Below the pieces are notes generated by a model. It was not told the origin of the DNA. It saw nothing but the letters and a program-made list of their open reading frames with translations, and did no database searches. Below, in pieces: positions 34,664 to 47,766 of a stretch of DNA of 64,000 bases; position 1 is the first letter of the stretch; each line of letters begins with the position of its first letter. A program made the position numbers and the translations under genes. Source of the DNA: Tribonema minus (taxonomy: Eukaryota; Sar; Xanthophyceae; Tribonematales; Tribonemataceae); contig JAFCMP010000056.1 of NCBI GenBank assembly GCA_017506865.1, forward strand, positions 1-64,000. The letters are read 5' to 3'.

Positions 34664-37600
34664 TCACCACTTGAGGAAACGCACGCCAAGGTATGCCAGA
34701 AAGCGCACGAACACGATGTAGAAGATGAGAATTCCCGCACACGCGCCCATTGACCTGAAATGAGGGTTGGAGACAAGTTGGGGGGGGGGGGGGGGGGGGT
34801 GAGAGATGTGCATGTGCTAGAGGGATCCTACGTGTTTGCGCACAATCACTCACTCGTCATTGCACAGCTGCGCTTGTCTTCTAGTAAAGTGCATCGCGCA
34901 TACATGGTACAAGCCCCTGACTGTAGGCAAAGAGACGGTACTGGAGCGCTGTACCGGCAGTTTTACTCCGAGCGCCTCGATGAATCGTTCCACCCAGAGG
35001 GAATCACTCCACTGTCGTAGGGTTGCACTTCTGGCCAACATATGCTGAGCACTGCCGCAGCACGTGTTGAATGCGACGCAACAGCGGCACCGCGCCGACG
35101 CCGCACAGTGAGGCTGCCTCCACAGCAAGAACTAAAGTTGACGAGTGTGACACGGAAGGCTCAGGGTACCACACGGACCTATTGAAGTCGCCACTCACAG
35201 TTTGGTGAGGCCACCACCACATGGGGCACTGCGTGACGCCGGTGACCTCAATGAGCTCGCTCCCCATCTACAAATCACTTGCAATACGCGCTCATAGGCT
35301 GTCGAAAATCACTTCCAAAGACTTCACACGGCACTTGAAATCGGCACTCACAGTCTGTTGAGGCCGTCCTTCTCCAGCACCACGTTGCCGTTGGGGACGG
35401 GGCACTGCGTGACGCCGTTGACCTCGATGAGCTCGCTCTCCGTGCAGGTCAGCGTCAGGTCCGTGTTCTCGTTGATGGACACGCCGATGTAGCTGTACGT
35501 CACGTACTGCGTGCATGCGCCGCGGACACGCACAGCGCGAGAGAAGCGCGCAACGCAGCATCAGCGGATATGCGGCAAATGCATGGTGTGCTGCAGAGGC
35601 GCGCGCTGCGCATTGGCAGCTGATGCAAATCACGCATGGTGCTGCGATCGCGCAGGCCAAGGCAAGGGTGTGTTAAGAACGGCGGCAGGCTGCAACGACC
35701 TGATCACAAGAAAGTCAGCTTATTGGAATGCCGGCAATGACGGTTAATGACGACGCGGCACAGAGGGTGCTGGCGGCTACCCAAACTGTCACCCAGGATT
35801 CGCTGTCCGGGCAGCTGTGCTAACCGTAACCCTAAGGCGCAACGGCGATGTGTCTGAGCCAACATGTTAGCGTGCGTAGCGGCGAGGAACTGCACATTTA
35901 AAAGCGCGCATTGCGAACCGACGCTCTGTCGATTACGCTCAGCTTCGTTGCTTGCGCGCGCACGCGGGCCGGCTGATGTACTTGCACTTTGCACTGGGAG
36001 ATGCGAAATTGCACACGTGATGGCTTTGAAGCTGCCACATGTGCAGCGCGCATCACCGCGAAAAAAGCCGTGCACGAGCGTGGCAGCCATTACATGTCGT
36101 GTGTACTGCTTTGCGCGGTTCGAGTTGTGAGTATGACCTCCCGAGGCATCACCCGAGTTTCAACGCATCAAACATGCATCTGAGACAAGACCAGTCAAGT
36201 TGCTGAAGAAAAATCAGCGTGCTATCGTGCGCAACCCTACCGCATGAATGCGGGCGCCGAAATCATATGTTTATGCACCAAATAGGGCTTTCGAAGCAGG
36301 CGAACACAGCAGTTGTGAACGCGCTGAGTATCATTGCACGTCTCCGCTCGCCCTAACCACGACCGTGTCAAGCCCAGAGTGCAAAAGTGAGGGCTGAAGT
36401 TCGGTTTGCCTCTGCACTCAGGGATATAAGTGCTTTTCTCGCCAAAATTGTTGAGCCACTCGAAATAGTTGCGCGATAATTAGAACGCGGCATGTAGCGC
36501 ACGCCAAACAACTCATCACCGCTGATGTGCGAGCAGCGATTCACAGCACGCTCGGTGACCGTCGCGCGTCGTCCCCGCTCTCACCGAAATCTCGTTGAGC
36601 CACTCAAAGAAGTTGGGGGTGTTGGACGGCGGCATGCAGGCCGCACCAGACAATCCGTCACCGCATATGCTGCCAATCGTCTATGAGAAGACATACATGC
36701 AGCGTTCGCAGCACCTTCAGCGACCGAAGCGCGTCTCCGCTCTCACCGAAATCGCGTTGAGCCACTCAAAGTAGTTGGGGGTGTTGGACGGCGGCATGTA
36801 GAAGGCGCCAAACAATTCGTCACCGCACATGCTGCCGATCGTCTATGAGAAGACATACATGCCGCGTTCGCAGCGCCTTCAGCGACCGTAGCGCATCTGC
36901 GCACTCACCGAAATCGCGTTGAGCCACTCAAAGTAGTTGGGGGTGTTGGAGGGCGGCATGTAGAAGGCGCCAAACAGGCGGAACGTCTCGAGCATGAACG
37001 GGAGGACGGTGACTGACAGGTCCGTCGTGCGCGCGAACGCCGACACCAGGAGCGCCAGAGATGTGGCACCGAGGCTGCAGAGGATCATGAAGCCCATGAA
37101 GATGAAGCTGCGCAGCGAGGGGAGCGTCGCGGCGGTGGATGGATGCTGCGGTCAGTCGAAGAAGGCAGGAATTTTGGATGGCGGAATGGAGTGCCATCGT
37201 CAACGGCACCATTCACTTGCAGAAGCCAAGGGCAGCTTTTCGTCGGACTTGAGGAACCAACTCACGCATGTACACAGAAGTATTATGACCTCTGAAGCTG
37301 ACGTCCGCACATGAAGCTGTGGCGGAAGAGAGCCATGGCGGCTGATGGTTCTGCTGTCACCTGCAGGAATAAGTACCTCAATACATTCAAATTTGAAGGT
37401 GGCCTTTTTGTCAAGACCCTGGAATCACCTTCCGCATCTGCATCGGGGCGCCCACGAGGGAAGGCTGGTATAAAAAAGGTGGCGTTCGCCGAGCGCCTCA
37501 GCCATGCTCGTGTGAAAACACCACTCACGCAAAAAAAAAGCCTGCAGAGCGTATGACGCACTCACGTCCAATCCCAACCCTGACGGTGAGCAATACACTG

Positions 37601-40600
37601 TCACCATCCGATGAGTGTTCGGGACGCTTTCGTTTACTTTGCAGTACAAGATACGTCCAAGGCCGACCCTAGCAGTGAGCAATACACTGTCACGGTCCAA
37701 TGAATGCTCCGAGAAATGCCAAAGATGCGCACAGCGCAGTCCTGGCTGGCTGCGCACACTGTGAGAGTTCAGACGCCAGCCAGTGAATGTCTGATTGCAT
37801 ATGTGTAAGCTGATGCACAAACCTACGGTGTCGTCCTGAAGTTGGCAACAGTCCTAAGCCAGAGCATCTGGCATGTCGCTTATTTTCAAGTACTCCGAAG
37901 TGTGTTCTTCTGCAACTCTGAGATGTCGCAATACACCGCAGGCATAGTCCTGAAGATGTATAGACTTGACTCCCGCTTTGCGCTTACAATTTGCTGGCCA
38001 CCGGCTGCAGGCCCACGATCCAGTACACGAGGCAGCTGAAGATGATGGGCAGGACAATCTGCAGGGCAGTCTCCGCGAGCATCTTGGCCATGAAGTACGC
38101 GGACGCTGCATGTGGGCGGAGAGTCACACCATTGAAGATTACGTCAGGCATAGTTTTACGAGCAGTCTGAGAGTGCTGACACATCACGAAAATGATGGCA
38201 TCCGTATATGGCTCAGGTGCATGGTGAGGCTGCGAGCATCAAGTCAATGAAACTACAGTAAGCTCATGTGTGGATCCTATGGCATGATGTGTCGTTGAGA
38301 CTGAAGAAAAGGAGGCGCTGCGCACGCCGCATGTATGCACGAGACTAGCGTGTGTGGCCCAAACCAGTGTTGCCACGGCGTTGTGCACGCATCGCACATG
38401 CACGATGCTAGCGTTTGTGGCCCAACTCAGTGTTGCCCCGGTAGCGTGCAGGGTCTCTCCTGCCATACGCGCTGCACGAGACTTTTGCCAAACGTGTGAA
38501 GCTCGGGGATGGCGGCAAGTCACTGTGATCAGTCCACGGGGTGGACTTGAAGTGAAGCGCTTCATGAGTGGGAGACGTACACCAGTGCTGTGACCAGCGC
38601 GCATGCAGTGCTGCTTAAGATGAGTGCTCTACAGTTTCAGTGTGATCAACGCGCGCGTGGAAGCAGAACCACGTCAGGGCACGCGACTTCACCTGCTGCA
38701 CATGAGGCGCTGTTTATTAGGGTTAGCGAGCCTGCCCGTGCAGGAGCGGCTTTCACCTGCTGCACATGTAGCGCTGTTTGTTGGGGTTAGCAAGCCTGCC
38801 TGTGCAGGAGACTTGAAGTTCATGCACTCACTGTAGTAGGTTCCGGCGGCGCGCTCCCTCAGCGAGAGCATCCTCTCGCCGGGGAAGCTGTTGATAACTG
38901 CCAGCGCGCTGAACAGGCCCTGAATGTTGAGCGACAAATGGGGCAGCAGACATGGCGCACACACACACACACACAGATGCAAGAAGCGGTGTGAGCGGGC
39001 AGAGCAGGTCGTGCGAGCTGACACCCTGTTGACAGAAAGTCGACGTTTGTGCAAGGAAGTATCCAAGTCGATGGTGGAGCACATTGGATTATTTCTACGC
39101 ATGCATGAGAGCGAAGAGGCACGTGAGCACGCGCACTCGGTCAGTGCACTAACAAACATGCCTTTTGAGATGTGTCGTCGTACCTGGTTGATGACGCAGA
39201 AGAAGAGGACGGGCTTGCGCAGCACCACCGAGTGCTGGTCGGTGCCAATCTGGTAGAACGCAAAGCCAATGAGCAAGGCCATGACCAGGACCTGCACATA
39301 CCAGAGCAGCACAGCAGTCATTCCAATCAGCGAATGAACGCGGATGCGTGGAGTGCAGAGGCACTGCAAGCGGGGGGCGGGGGGTACGCCTGTGGGTAAA
39401 GAGGGGCAAGCAGTGGGGAGTGGGGGGGGGGAGGGGTGCTGCCGCACCTCACCGTGGGTACTCAACATTGTTGGCCAGACGCCCATAGTTGAGCGGCGCT
39501 AGGGTATGCGCTTGACGAACAGTTGAAGTGTTGGATGTCGCTGTTGATGAAGTGCACACAGGGTCATTGTTGTTGTTTATCGGTGTCCAACCACCGGATC
39601 GTAACTCAGGCGCCGCGGGCGCCGAGCACTCGCACAGTCAGCTGCATTTGTCGTGAAGCTTTCAGCTGCTGTGCTGCTCTTTCCCATACCGCTGTAGTTA
39701 TGCTAGTGCGCGTGATGCAGCTTGGCTACATCTGACTTGAGCCAACGGCCTTTGGAGCTCATATTTGAAGCCTGCGCGCAGACACGTGTGCACGCAACCA
39801 CGATGACACAAAGAAACCAGTCACAAGGGGCAGCGATCGGCAGCCCGCCTCACCCTGACCCCCGGGCTCATGCCCTGCAACGCTCACATGCATCAGCTTC
39901 ACGATGTTGATGTCCAACTTTCGCAACGAGAGGTAGCCACAATACAGCTAGCCCTTAACCTAGGTCCTAGCATCAGCCGCCGAGCCGCTGCGCACCTGCA
40001 CCAGCTGCGTGACGATCATGTCCGTCTTGCGCGACTGCTCCTTGAAAGAGCGCTCCAGAAGGACCGTGAACTGCAGCCACCACGACGTGGTGCGGCGCAG
40101 CGGCAGGTGCGGCTTGTCGGCGCCGTGCAGGAGGTCGAAGTGCGGGCGTGTGAAGCGCACGTGCAGGTCGGCCGCGCTCGCCAGGTCCATGTCCTGCAGC
40201 GGGCAGCGGCAGCAATGGAGCAGGCATCAGCGCTCTGGCGCGCCGACCGAACCGTCAATGGAAGTGCGAGAGGTGGCAGCGCTCGTTGCGCGCGTGTCGT
40301 GCTGTCGGGCGAAGGGGGGCGTAGGCGTGGGGGGGCAGCAGCACTCATCGCGGCAGCAGCGCTCATCACAGCAGCAGGAGGGGGCGGCAGCGCTCAGCGC
40401 GCGGACAACAGCGACAAGAGGGTTGAAACGCGGGTGAAACGCAGGTGCAAAGTGGCACTGCTCGTTGCGCGCGTGTCCTGCTGTCGGGCAAAGGGGGGCG
40501 GTGAAACGCAGGTACGAGGTGACAGCGCTGTAGGCGCGTGTCGTGCTGTCAGGCGAAGGGGGGCGCCGATGGGGGGGCCGCGGCTCTCGTCATGCGGACG

Positions 40601-43600
40601 AATCGGCAAGAAAGAGACGCGCTGTCAGCATAGAGGGGGGGGAGGGACATCAGCGCTCGGCGCGTTGATGTGTCGCATGAATGAGTGAAATCGCAGCCAC
40701 AGATGCGTGGCGCGCGATGTGTGATATCCATGTCCTGCCGTTGGCAGAGGAGGGCGTCAGCGCCCCGCACAAGAGGCTAATTTTCACTCGACACGAGACA
40801 ATGATTGTCGGTTTCACATTCGTGTGAGCTGCTGGAAGCGGTGCGCAGCGCTTGCAGACGCGCGCATGTGCCACGACCCAAATCAACAGTCATTTCTCAT
40901 CCTCTCGGTGCAGCACCGCACTGCTCCGCGAGCGGTTTGGAGTGGTGGTCGACATGCGTGATTTTGTGGCATGCTTCGATCAGCCTCGGGTTGGACCATC
41001 CTCTCCTTTAAAGCAGTAAATAAATAAACACTGCCAGCCAGCGGGTGACTCGGGCGCACTCGTGCCGCGCTGAGATCAGATGCTACGCGACAGCAGCGCT
41101 CAAGTGGACGCGACACATCTGGGGTCACAAAGCGGTGACGGCGGCGGCGTTACGCAGGCCCGACCGCCGCTTGTACAACGAACGGGTTCGGCGCGCAAGA
41201 CGAGTCCACTCACCGTGAGCGAGTGACTCGAGTCCGAGCGCGTCAGCGAGATGCTGTCCAGCAGGTGGTCCGCGGGGTTCGTGAGGGGGGCTGCGCAGCG
41301 CGGCGAGGGGAACGGAGCACTGCCACAGTCAGTGCGCGTGCAGGCCGCAGATGAGAAGCAGCGTGCGTTTGCACGATGACAAGTTCGGCATCAGTCGAGC
41401 TCACGCGCGAGCGCGCAGATGGAACTGCAAGCGGCGGCTGGGGACGAGTGGGAAGCGGTGCGGTGCGTCATGTTGCTCTGTTGGTGCACTTGGGATAATC
41501 AAACTGACAGCAGCAGGTGCGCCGCACGTGTATGTGGCCCACACCAAATGGATGGGTTCTACAGCAAGAGCGCTAGAGTCAGAAATGGAGTTGTAAAGTG
41601 CGCGCGAGTTGGCTGGTTACCACAGCGCTGTACTGAACTGAGAACTGACATGCCGAAAGCAGAGCGTTCCACGTGAATGGCGTTTTCACTCCAGGCTGAG
41701 CTCAAAAACAACACAATTGTCAGCTAAATCTTGCTTCGCTGCGAGCCTCTTTGAGCGGGTGCAGAAACTGCATCAACACGCATGTGTCCGACATGCCCTC
41801 TTCCCCCTGAGCGCTGCTGTTCACTGTAAGCAGGCCCCATACGACACTTAACGTCTTACAACTACTCCAAACCGTTTTCAACGTAAGCACTGCCAGGTCA
41901 GGGCAAGACAGTAGAGGTTTATCCCTGCTCACGAATAAAACTCACGTGACACCCAACCAAGGAAACTGCAGGGTGCGCACAGGGGGGTGCATCCAGCAAT
42001 GTACGAGAGTAAGGGTTTGACTTTGAAGTGCTTCGCATGCTTGCAAGCACTGCGTCCCTTTTCACAGTACTTGCACTTTGAGTACGTGGTGAGAGTGATC
42101 ACTTACGGCATGGGAAGCCGGTCTTCTCAAAGAACGCCAGAGACTCCCTGCAGATTCACAGCGGGACCGCAATAGCAAGGCAAACAGGCAGGGTAGCGTT
42201 GTTGATGCGCCCTTCATCAGCGACCAGGGGAAGGCACGGTTCACGTCCAGGACGGATCAAGAACGGTTCACGGTTCAAAATCAGAACCGAACTGAACTGA
42301 TCCGTTGTCTGCGTGATCCGATGTGAACCGAACCGTCGTCGAACAAGGTGTGAGTTGATCTGATCCGTGTTCGTCTCTCTGCTCCGTCAAGCTGAGCCAA
42401 GTTGAGTTGATCCGTGATGGGCGGGGGGAACCGCTACTTTTCAGGGTTGTATGTGTGTATTTGATTGCGCACAAACCAGTGAATCACTACACTGCCCGGA
42501 GATGGCTGACACAGAGGCAGGTGCTGTAGATCCCGCGGCGACCAAGCTCCTCAAGTGTCCAACGATGAGTCAGCTCCCATGATCACTAGTGGCGGCTCAG
42601 ACACGCAAAGCACTGGCACGCTGCAATTACAGGAGGCAGTGCCTGCTCAAAAAGGCAAGCCGCAGGAGCGGCCGCGCCAGCGTAGCGTGCGGTTTTTCTC
42701 TCCCCAACTTCATCCCACCTTCAACTTTGATGTTCTAACCCAACTTTAACTTTGATGGTCATGCCAAAATCCAACTTCAAGGCCGTATACAGTGCGCAAA
42801 TTTGTACTTCCTGAAGTCTTGGTACGAAACGCGTATGCACTGGTGGAATTATTGCAAAAGTGGTTGATGAAGAACACTGCAGTTGACCCGTACTTGAACC
42901 GAACCGTGTTCCATCTTGGTGAGTTGATTTGAACCGTTATGCCGCCTGAGTTGAATTAGAACCGAACCGTGAATCTGGGGGCTGAGCTGTGAATCGAACC
43001 GATCCGAAAGGCGGTCTTGGCCCCATGAACCGATTTGATCCACATCCAAATTCATGAACTGTGCTGTCCCCTGTCAGCGACCTTTGGCGATGGCAGTACA
43101 CATGGTGTGAATGCTTCAGGTTTGTTGCAACACCCTCTGCACGCTATTGGAATGCTGAGCATGTCTTCTGCAACTTGCTGATCAACCATTTTCAGATGCG
43201 TTCAAAGAAAGTTGTCCAGGAGCAACCGTGCATGCAGTGCCATATGCTCGCGAGCAACATGTGCCAGTATCAATACACTTGCGGTCTATACACAGCGATG
43301 CCGTTGTTTCAGGTGCGGCGGACCTACGTTCAATGCCTGGGGCACACTTGAATTGCAGGGCTTTGAAGCACTGCCAATCATGCGCAGTCGTACGGGGGGC
43401 GCAATATATATATACACGTACATATATATATTAACGCACTCACTTTGCCGGGCCCTGGTAGGCAATGTCCCCCGACTTGAGCAGTATGAGGTTGTCGAAC
43501 AGCGCAAAGATCTTGCTCTGCGGCTGATGGATGGTGCAGATGACGGTGCACGTGTCGCTGATCTTGCGCAGCGTGTGGCACAGCGACAGCGCGGTCACAG

Positions 43601-46600
43601 AGTCCAGGCCGGTGGTGGGCTCATCTGACGGCAAAAGGAGAGGGACGGGGGGGGGAGGGTAAGTCCCTCAGTCGCATTGCATGGCAGCATCTGGCATCAA
43701 TCATCTGCAGCAAAAGTCGGGCTCAGAGAGGGCGGGGGGGGGGGGGACTGTGAGATGCCATGCATGGCAGCATCATCGCTCATCTACAGCACGCTAAAGC
43801 GCGCATGGCGGAGGGGGGGGGGGGATGAGGCGCAACGAAACGAAGGCAACGCGTATGACCGCATCTGAGCATCACCACTCCATTGCAGCAGCGATTTCGC
43901 TGATCAGTGCACTCTGCAGTTCCCAGCCAACAGACTGCTTCTTTCGATGCCTGAAGGGCTGAATCAGGGTGCACGTCAGATGATTTGCAAGGCAATACAA
44001 TCAACAACCTGAGACGCTACGGAGCACTGCTGCAGTGCTCAGAAGGTGAGGTGCGGCTACGCTGCTTTTGTCTACTTCAAGTATTAACAAAGGCGCAGCA
44101 GGCACTAACTAGCCGCAAAACAGCAGCTGCGCCTCCAGCCCACCCAGGAGGGGCCGGTGCCACACGACACTGAGCGTACTTTAACTGCTGCGTGACCATT
44201 GCGGTGCGCGCAATTCGGCGACGACTCGTCAAAGTGTCGCAATTGCGGGTCCATTCTGCTCAGGGAAAGGAGATATCGAGTGGTTGTGGTTTCGAGCACA
44301 TATCAAGTGCTACACACGCTGCTGGACATACTTGAAAGTGGCATTTGCCCCGCATCTTGCACCACTCTGGCACACTTTGAATGCTGACGCACGCCGCCTG
44401 AAAACACAAGTACTAATTGAACATCGAGGTTTCGGGCTCACATCACACACTTCAAGTACTAATTGGACATCGAGGTTTCGGGCTCACATCACAAGTACAA
44501 CACATGGTGCTAGACATGCTCGCAAGTGGCACTTACCCCGCATCATGCACCACTCTGGGCATCCTTTGAGTACTCATGCACGCCGCCTGAAAACATGCTT
44601 CAACTACCACATCAACATCAACACCGCACGCGCGGCGCGTGCCGTAAGTCACCGAGGAACGGCAGCTGCGGCTCCACCCGGAGTGGCATACTCTGAGTGC
44701 AAAAACACGAGGCCTGAACAAACTTCAACTGCAACTTGAACATCGACCGCGCCGCGGACCCACCGAGGACCAGCAGCTGCGGCTCCACCAGCGGCTCCTG
44801 CCTCCGGCGGTGCGGCGCAACAGGCAAGTGCGCAATAACTCTCGGCCTTTACATCGATGAATGCCACGGGGTCAGAGACGCGCGCGTCTTTGCGCCGCGT
44901 GCATCCGCTGCACTCACCGAGGATCAGCAGCTGCGGCTCCACCAGCAAGTGGTACACGCAGTGCTGGACATACTTGCAAGTGGCACTGCCCCGCATCATG
45001 CACCAGTCTGGGCATACATTGTACGCTAACGCATGCTTCCTGAACACACTTCAAGTACCACTGGAACATACTTGAAGAACCACTCGGCGCCGCTGACTCA
45101 CCGAGGAACAGCAGCTGCGGCTCCACCAGCAGCTCCTGCGCGACCGCGAGGCGCTTGCGCTCGCCGCCGGAGATGCCCTTGCGCAGCGGCGTGCCCACGG
45201 GCGTGTGGCGCGCGTGCTCCAGGCCCACCTGCCGCAGCACGCCGTCCACGCGCACCTGCAGGAGCGGGACCGTCGCCGTCACGGAAACGAGTCAGAAGAC
45301 CGTAGAGCTCTAGGTGACAAGGTGTGTGGTCAGCTGTAAAATTGAAGGCGTTCCACCAATGACCGTGGTCACCGCTGCTGCGGCAATTGGCCACGAGTTA
45401 AACAGAGCCACCAAATCCGTCATATTTGCTGAGCACCATCGCTGCAGACGGTGCTCAGCTGCTGCTGCAGCACGTCGTTCACGGGGGCGGAGCATCATCA
45501 AGGCCGCTTAGCGTCTTCATAGCTGCTAAAAATATTTGATTGTATGCGGCAGCAGCATCGTATGTGCTCTGCATCGAAACCGCCAGCCTCGCCGCCAGCA
45601 CGAACCAAGTATACGTCGTATGCGCACGTCATGCACCGCTGTGCCAACAGGAAAACGACACAGCCGGACTGCGCTGGCCGAGGTAGCAACCGTGCTGCTG
45701 CACAGGCCATGCCGGCGGCACTTCTGATGCTGCTGCTGCTCGCGACAAACGCATACAAAGCTTATGACATACACAAGCGCAAAGCGGTTCCCAAAGCGCG
45801 CTGAAGCGAGTGCGTCTGCACAAGCAATGGGAGATACGTCACCTTGCGCTGCGCGGCGTTCGCGTCCTGCGGGCAGCGCAGGCGCGCCGTGTACGTCAAC
45901 GTCTCCTCGCACGTTAGGTTGCCGTTGAACAGGTCGTCCTGCATGACGTAGCCGCTGCGGCAGCGTTCAGGCGGAGAGCAGAGGGCGCATCCATTTCAGA
46001 TGCCATTCTTTGAGTGACGCAGCGGCGAGCAGACTGTGTCCCGCTTTCAGATGCCGTTATCTTAGCAATGCCGAAACAGGTGCTCGATACGGCGTAGTGC
46101 GCGATGTGGCCGCAGTTTGCTAGTGGTTTCGTGCGGCAAAGTGGCCACAGGTCATAAGACAATTTGATGACAGTTAGCTTGTGCAGGATTTGAGGTTTGG
46201 CACTTTACTTCTGTATCCCACTAGTAGTGTATTCGCAAGAACTTCAACGTACAGAAGTTGATAACCACATTTCGTGCTAATACGGCACCAGCCTCACGGC
46301 TGCACCAACTGTCGTCTGATCCATGCAAAAAGGCAACAATGCTGTGGTACTTTGGTTTTGATTTTGTAGCACCGACGCTGCGTTTAGATCTGCCTTGCCC
46401 GCCCTTCCCTCCCCATTGCTGATGCTCACGCGCACTAGGTGCACATCCACAGAATCCAGCAAAACACAGCGACGCTGCTCGATGCGCTGCAGTGGCAGGC
46501 CGCGCTCGTCTTGCTGAACGTGACGACCACAATGGTTTCCCACGAAGTACCAGAACACTGACCTCATGCGCTTCAGCTGAGCGTTGTCGTACGCGCGCCC

Positions 46601-47766
46601 GTTGAGGCGCAGGTCGCCCACGACTGATACGGCGGGGTCCAGGCGCAGCGCCAGCGTGTTGAGCAGCGTGCTCTTGCCGGATCCTGCAGCAGCGATCATC
46701 CCCACACAACACATGCTTTGAATTCTACTTTGAAGTAGTGCTTTGACAGACGGATCTTGCAAGATTTATCTTCAGTCGCGGATTTTGTAAACCAAGTGAG
46801 TCAAACGTTGTGCTGCGCGGCAGAGCGTGCTGTTGTGTTGGAGGCCCTGCAGCGGTGGTCGCGCCCAGACAGGGCAGGTGTGTCGTCTGCAAGCTTCACG
46901 CGCGTGTGCAGTGGTTAGCAGCGGGGAGCGATGACTTTCGGTGCCGCCCGGATGTGTCGCCAGCGGGCGTGCTGAGCAGTGCTGCTCAACATGTTCGACA
47001 ATTTCTGCGTGGCCAACTGCGATGCTCAATGCATGCGTCGGTGCTGTCCTCGGTGCAAGCACGGGAAGGGCACTGCAGCTGCGATGTATGCTGCTTTGAC
47101 GATTTGTAAAAGTAAGCAGCGGTGGACATGATACTTTTCGATGTGCGACTGAGCAAACATTCGCTCGAGTGCAGTCGTGCAGGACGTACTGCTCGGATGC
47201 CATCTGTAGCCTTCACAACGATCATTCATTGAATCAGTTTGAGACTCTCAGATGACAATATGGGTTTGCAAGTGCGGGCTTTTGCTCAAAGATTCAAAGT
47301 TCAACTTCAGGGCTGCGGGCAATAATCTCAGTGCACATCAGTGCGCATGAGTGGAGAAGTGTCATTTGAATTCACAAATTTTATATTATAAATCAGTGCA
47401 GGTCATTTTGCATCACAAAAGTGGCTGAGCTCAAAGCAATAGAAAATGGAAGCAGCCAGCACGCGTGGTGTGCCTGTGCAGAGGCTTACCGCTGGGCCCC
47501 ATACACGCCCAGAAGCCACCCTTGATCTGCCCGCTGAGGCCCTTCAGCAACACCTGCTTGCGGGTCTTTGCAGTCACCGTGAGGTCCTTGAAGGTCACAA
47601 TCGCCGGGTTGTCGGTGCGCGACTGTATGGAAGAGGTGTCGTCGGCCTCTGCCTCTGCAGTCCCATCCAGCAGGCGCTGCATCGGCAGGCGCCGCTCGTT
47701 GTCTTGGACGTCCTCGCCAGCCCGCATCGTGCCCTGGTTGGCCAGCTCCTGCGCTGTCGCCGCCAT
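34664..47766 (-). CDS. ABCG-family (White/BCRP type) half-transporter, 14 exons
   Basis: Exons: 47766-47490, 46683-46563, 45954-45843, 45255-45102, 43624-43444, 42147-42107, 41290-41214, 40193-39996, 39291-39184, 38919-38832, 38105-37988, 37107-36909, 35506-35352, 34754-34664. They sum to 1920 nt and every phase matches, giving 639 residues. The nucleotide-binding domain comes first: Walker A GPSGSGKST (90-98), Q-loop YVMQDD, signature ISGGERKR (198-205), Walker B LLFLDE (218-223) with D-loop GLDS, H-loop IHQP (253-256). NPADHLLD follows, then about six membrane segments (around 380-515 and 616-637), with an external loop holding CTESELIEV..TQC. This order and size fit an ABCG half-transporter that must dimerise to export lipids or small molecules. 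Substrate and membrane are unknown. Two very short exons (41 and 77 nt) were placed by phase and family homology. All catalytic motifs are intact. Confidence 0.95.
35199..35267 (-). repeat. Partial copy of ABC exon 13 tail with donor site
   Basis: Downstream of exon 13 (35506-35352), the intron carries a diverged copy that encodes SELIEVTGVTQCP and ends at a GTGAGT donor, like the parent exon. Confidence 0.7.
36420..36855 (-). repeat. Tandem copies of ABC exon 12 tail with splice sites
   Basis: Three diverged copies of the end of exon 12 (37107-36909) follow it in the intron at a spacing near 160 bp. Two, 36831-36747 and 36669-36585, are each 85 nt and keep an AG acceptor, a GTGAGA donor and an open frame. 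They encode LFGAFYMPPSNTPNYFEWL and a variant (GAACMPPSNTPNFFEWL). The third (about 36520-36420) has lost its donor and frame. The 85-nt copies accept and return the same phases as exon 12, but would drop one membrane helix if used instead. Confidence 0.8.
42230..43050. mobile_element. Candidate non-autonomous DNA element with AACCG-rich ends
   Basis: Within the ABC intron between 43444 and 42147, and overlapping no exon, about 820 bp is bordered by clusters of GAACCGAACCG and its complement. The clusters sit near both ends in partly inverted orientation. Such subterminal motif clusters occur in some hAT-like and MITE elements. A short open stretch (42555-42749) lies inside without a recognised domain. 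The exact termini and a target-site duplication could not be fixed. Confidence 0.35.
44648..44950 (-). repeat. Three copies of ABC exon 4 tail in the following intron
   Basis: The end of exon 4 (encoding LVEPQLLFLG and a GTGAGT donor) recurs in the next intron at about 44948-44918, 44800-44764 and 44685-44653. Each copy ends at a GT donor (gtgagt, gtgggt, gtgact). Neighbouring intron blocks of about 150 bp (around 44280-44420, 44440-44600 and 44920-45060) are duplicated as well. Confidence 0.75.

Noticed and set aside
39870..40688. 272-codon plus-strand frame opposite the ABC gene
   Set aside because: It runs antisense to ABC exon 8 (40193-39996) and through low-complexity intron, with no recognised domain. 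The ABC exon has strong family support.
43400..43440. TATA-rich stretch as a promoter
   Set aside because: It is an AT dinucleotide microsatellite at the start of an ABC intron, with no start site in the right place.
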